Source: Tetracentron sinense
Lineage: Eukaryota; Streptophyta; Magnoliopsida; Trochodendrales; Trochodendraceae
Assembly: GCA_015143295.1 (NCBI GenBank)
Contig: CM026568.1
Coordinates: 12,964,607 to 13,028,606, forward strand
DNA: 64,000 bases
Reading direction: 5' to 3'
Of the stretch, positions 62,309-64,000 are shown piece by piece. Below the pieces are notes generated by a model, which worked only from the letters and a program-made list of their open reading frames with translations, was not told the origin of the DNA and ran no database searches. Within the stretch, counting starts at the first letter, position 1, and every line of letters starts with the position of its first letter. The translations under genes were made by a program, and so were the position numbers.

Positions 62309-62933
62309 GGCCAGCTGGATCGAGCTGTGATGGTCATGGCTAGGCACGGTTCTAAATGGGCCTAATATTTATATTTATAAACTAGAGCCTAACCCATTTT
62401 TTAGTCGGCAGGGTCATGCGGGTTTTATTATTAATCGGGCTAGGTTTGGGCCAGTCCATCTCTAAATAAATATACTATATAATACATATATAAATGTGTA
62501 TACATATTGATGGATACATTTAGAAAAACACAAAGAGGAAGTGGGGGTTTGGCAGACCCTACTAGTTTATTATAAAAAGGATCTTGAGGGGACATAAACC
62601 TTATCCCAAAAAAACTTGATTAAGTAATAAGTTTTACATTACCCTTACTTAATTTATCTCAAAAAATAATAGATTGAAGCTAAACTTCAATCTTGAATCA
62701 CGTAAAGTAATTCAGAATTTTGCACATTACAATCATAATTACCAAAAAAATCTACAACCTCATTAGCTTCTTTGTAGACATGACAAAGAAAAGAACAAAT
62801 ACCCATTAGACAACTGATCTGCTTGTTCCAGTATTAAGAAGACCAAAAGTAATTACATTAATAGGGGTGGCAATTGGGCAGGGCTGGCCCGAAGCCCAAT
62901 TGTTCGGCATGAAGTTTGGGTGGGCTGAATGAT
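62309..62933. other. Sequence between SINE and CACTA, remnants of TAGGG-type MITEs
   Basis: GGGGCTGTCAATG (split by the SINE) and TAGGGGTGGCAATTGGGC at 62863 resemble left ends of the TAGGG(C/A)TG MITE family found in intron 1. The second is cut by the CACTA end. No coding sequence was recognised. Confidence 0.4.
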
Positions 62934-64000
62934 CACTACAACAAAACTACCAATTAGCAACGGAAATTTTTCGTTGCTAATAGTAATTTTCCAGGTCTAA
63001 TACTATTAGACACGAAAATAATACCCGCCTCTATACCGTTCTGGATATTCGCGTCACTAGTGCTATTAGACACGGAAAAATATCTGTTTCTAATATGGAA
63101 TTAGACACATATTTTTCGTGTCTAATACTTTTATTTGGAACAAATGATTACATTTATGATGTCACTGTTTTCGTCTCTAATGAAGAATTAGATATGGAAA
63201 TAGTTCCGTCTCTCATACTATATTGGCGACAGAATGTTTCGGTATCTAATATTAATATTAGACACAAATTTCTTTTCGTCTCCAATTAAAAGTTAGGGAC
63301 AAAAATATTTCCATTTCTAATATTTATTTGTGACGGAAATAGTTCTATTTCTAATATTGAAATAACATTAAAGACGGAAATATTTCCGTCGTTGATGCCT
63401 GTTTTTTTTTTTTTTTTGTAAAAACAGAACCTGTGTGCTCAAGACCCGTAACCTGTTTTCAAACAACATAACCTACTTATATTCATTCTATATAATATCC
63501 ACATCCACATTTGTAACCTATTCTCAAACAACATAACCTACATATATTCATTCTACATAATATCCGCATCCACATCCACATCCACATTATGAACATACAT
63601 AATTAATTACATAACTAACTACCCAACTACATGAATGCTTTTAAACTATAACATGTAACCTATTTTCAAACAACAAAACCAACATAATCCCCAAGAATCA
63701 ATAGCTCACGTGCTTTGTTCAATTTTAAGGAAATTTTGACAGCATCTTCCCATGGCTCTCCAAGTACATAATTCAGACAAGGGGCAAATGCATTCCTTAT
63801 CCAAATATGTACCCAGAGAACAATAAGGTGACTGACTGATAAAAATATTCCTAAAATTGAGTGTGCATGAGCGACTGATACATGCTTCGGGATTATGCAT
63901 TCCCAAACTGTCCACATAAACAATTCAAGAATTATTTGCAGACAAATACTCTTCTTCACATACAAGACAATTCAGTTGTTAGAGACAATAGTCCACGTAT
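62934..64000 (+). mobile_element. CACTA (En/Spm) element left end, runs off window
   Basis: CACTACAACAAAAC at 62934 is the standard CACTA terminus. The next 450 bp are packed with subterminal motifs in both orientations (TTAGACACGAAAA, CGGAAATATTTCCGTC, TTTTCGTGTCTAATA). A tandem pair of about 80 bp with CAAACAACATAACCTAC follows (63455-63545). A minus-strand frame of 99 codons at 63965-63666 is not recognised. The other terminus is outside the window. Confidence 0.85.

Noticed and set aside
63666..63965. 99-codon minus-strand open frame
   Set aside because: Inside the CACTA element, not recognisable as a transposase, and no promoter or splice context. Not called as a gene.

Overview
This window is nuclear DNA from a flowering plant. 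It contains two intron-rich plant genes arranged tail to tail, and nearly everything else is transposable-element sequence inside their introns. The nesting of Ty1/copia, Ty3/gypsy, hAT, CACTA, MITE, SINE and RTE-LINE sequences, together with introns of up to 17.5 kb, points to an angiosperm with long introns. I cannot name the species from sequence alone.

Gene 1 (plus strand, partial) is the 3' end of CCZ1, a subunit of the MON1-CCZ1 Rab7 exchange factor. Two exons are visible (3734..3963 and 4731..4761). The upstream exons are not found in bases 1-3733 and presumably lie outside the window.

Gene 2 (minus strand, complete) is a SKOR/GORK-type outward-rectifying Shaker K+ channel. I assembled 13 coding exons from 61008 down to 5077. 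Every boundary is GT-AG, the phases agree throughout, and they give one uninterrupted reading frame of 818 codons plus stop. Domain order is a basic N-terminus, S1-S6 with a pore loop, a C-linker and cyclic-nucleotide-binding domain, ankyrin repeats and a C-terminal KHA domain. A TATA box and a probable 5'UTR intron lie upstream. The stop codons of the two genes are only about 315 bp apart.

Layout: 1-4761 CCZ1 intron and exon sequence with a gypsy LTR and an hAT element. 5077-12505 last channel exons, with intron 11 filled by a decayed gypsy element that itself carries three hAT insertions. 12506-20056 exons 11 to 6, with a Helitron-like element and a copia 3' end. 20136-23090 5'-truncated copia in intron 5. 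25016-42482 intron 4, with RTE-LINE ends, two decayed copia elements, a third copia derivative nested in one of them, and an hAT MITE. 42823-50741 intron 3. 50742-51151 exons 3 and 2. 51152-60811 intron 1, packed with MITEs. 61009-61400 5'UTR and promoter. 62089-64000 a SINE and the end of a CACTA element.

No RNA gene, CRISPR array or prokaryote-like system was seen. The points of most interest are two residue changes at functional sites of the channel (GYGE for GYGD in the filter, and a Leu at an S4 position that I recall as Arg) and several insertion histories that can be read directly from target-site duplications.
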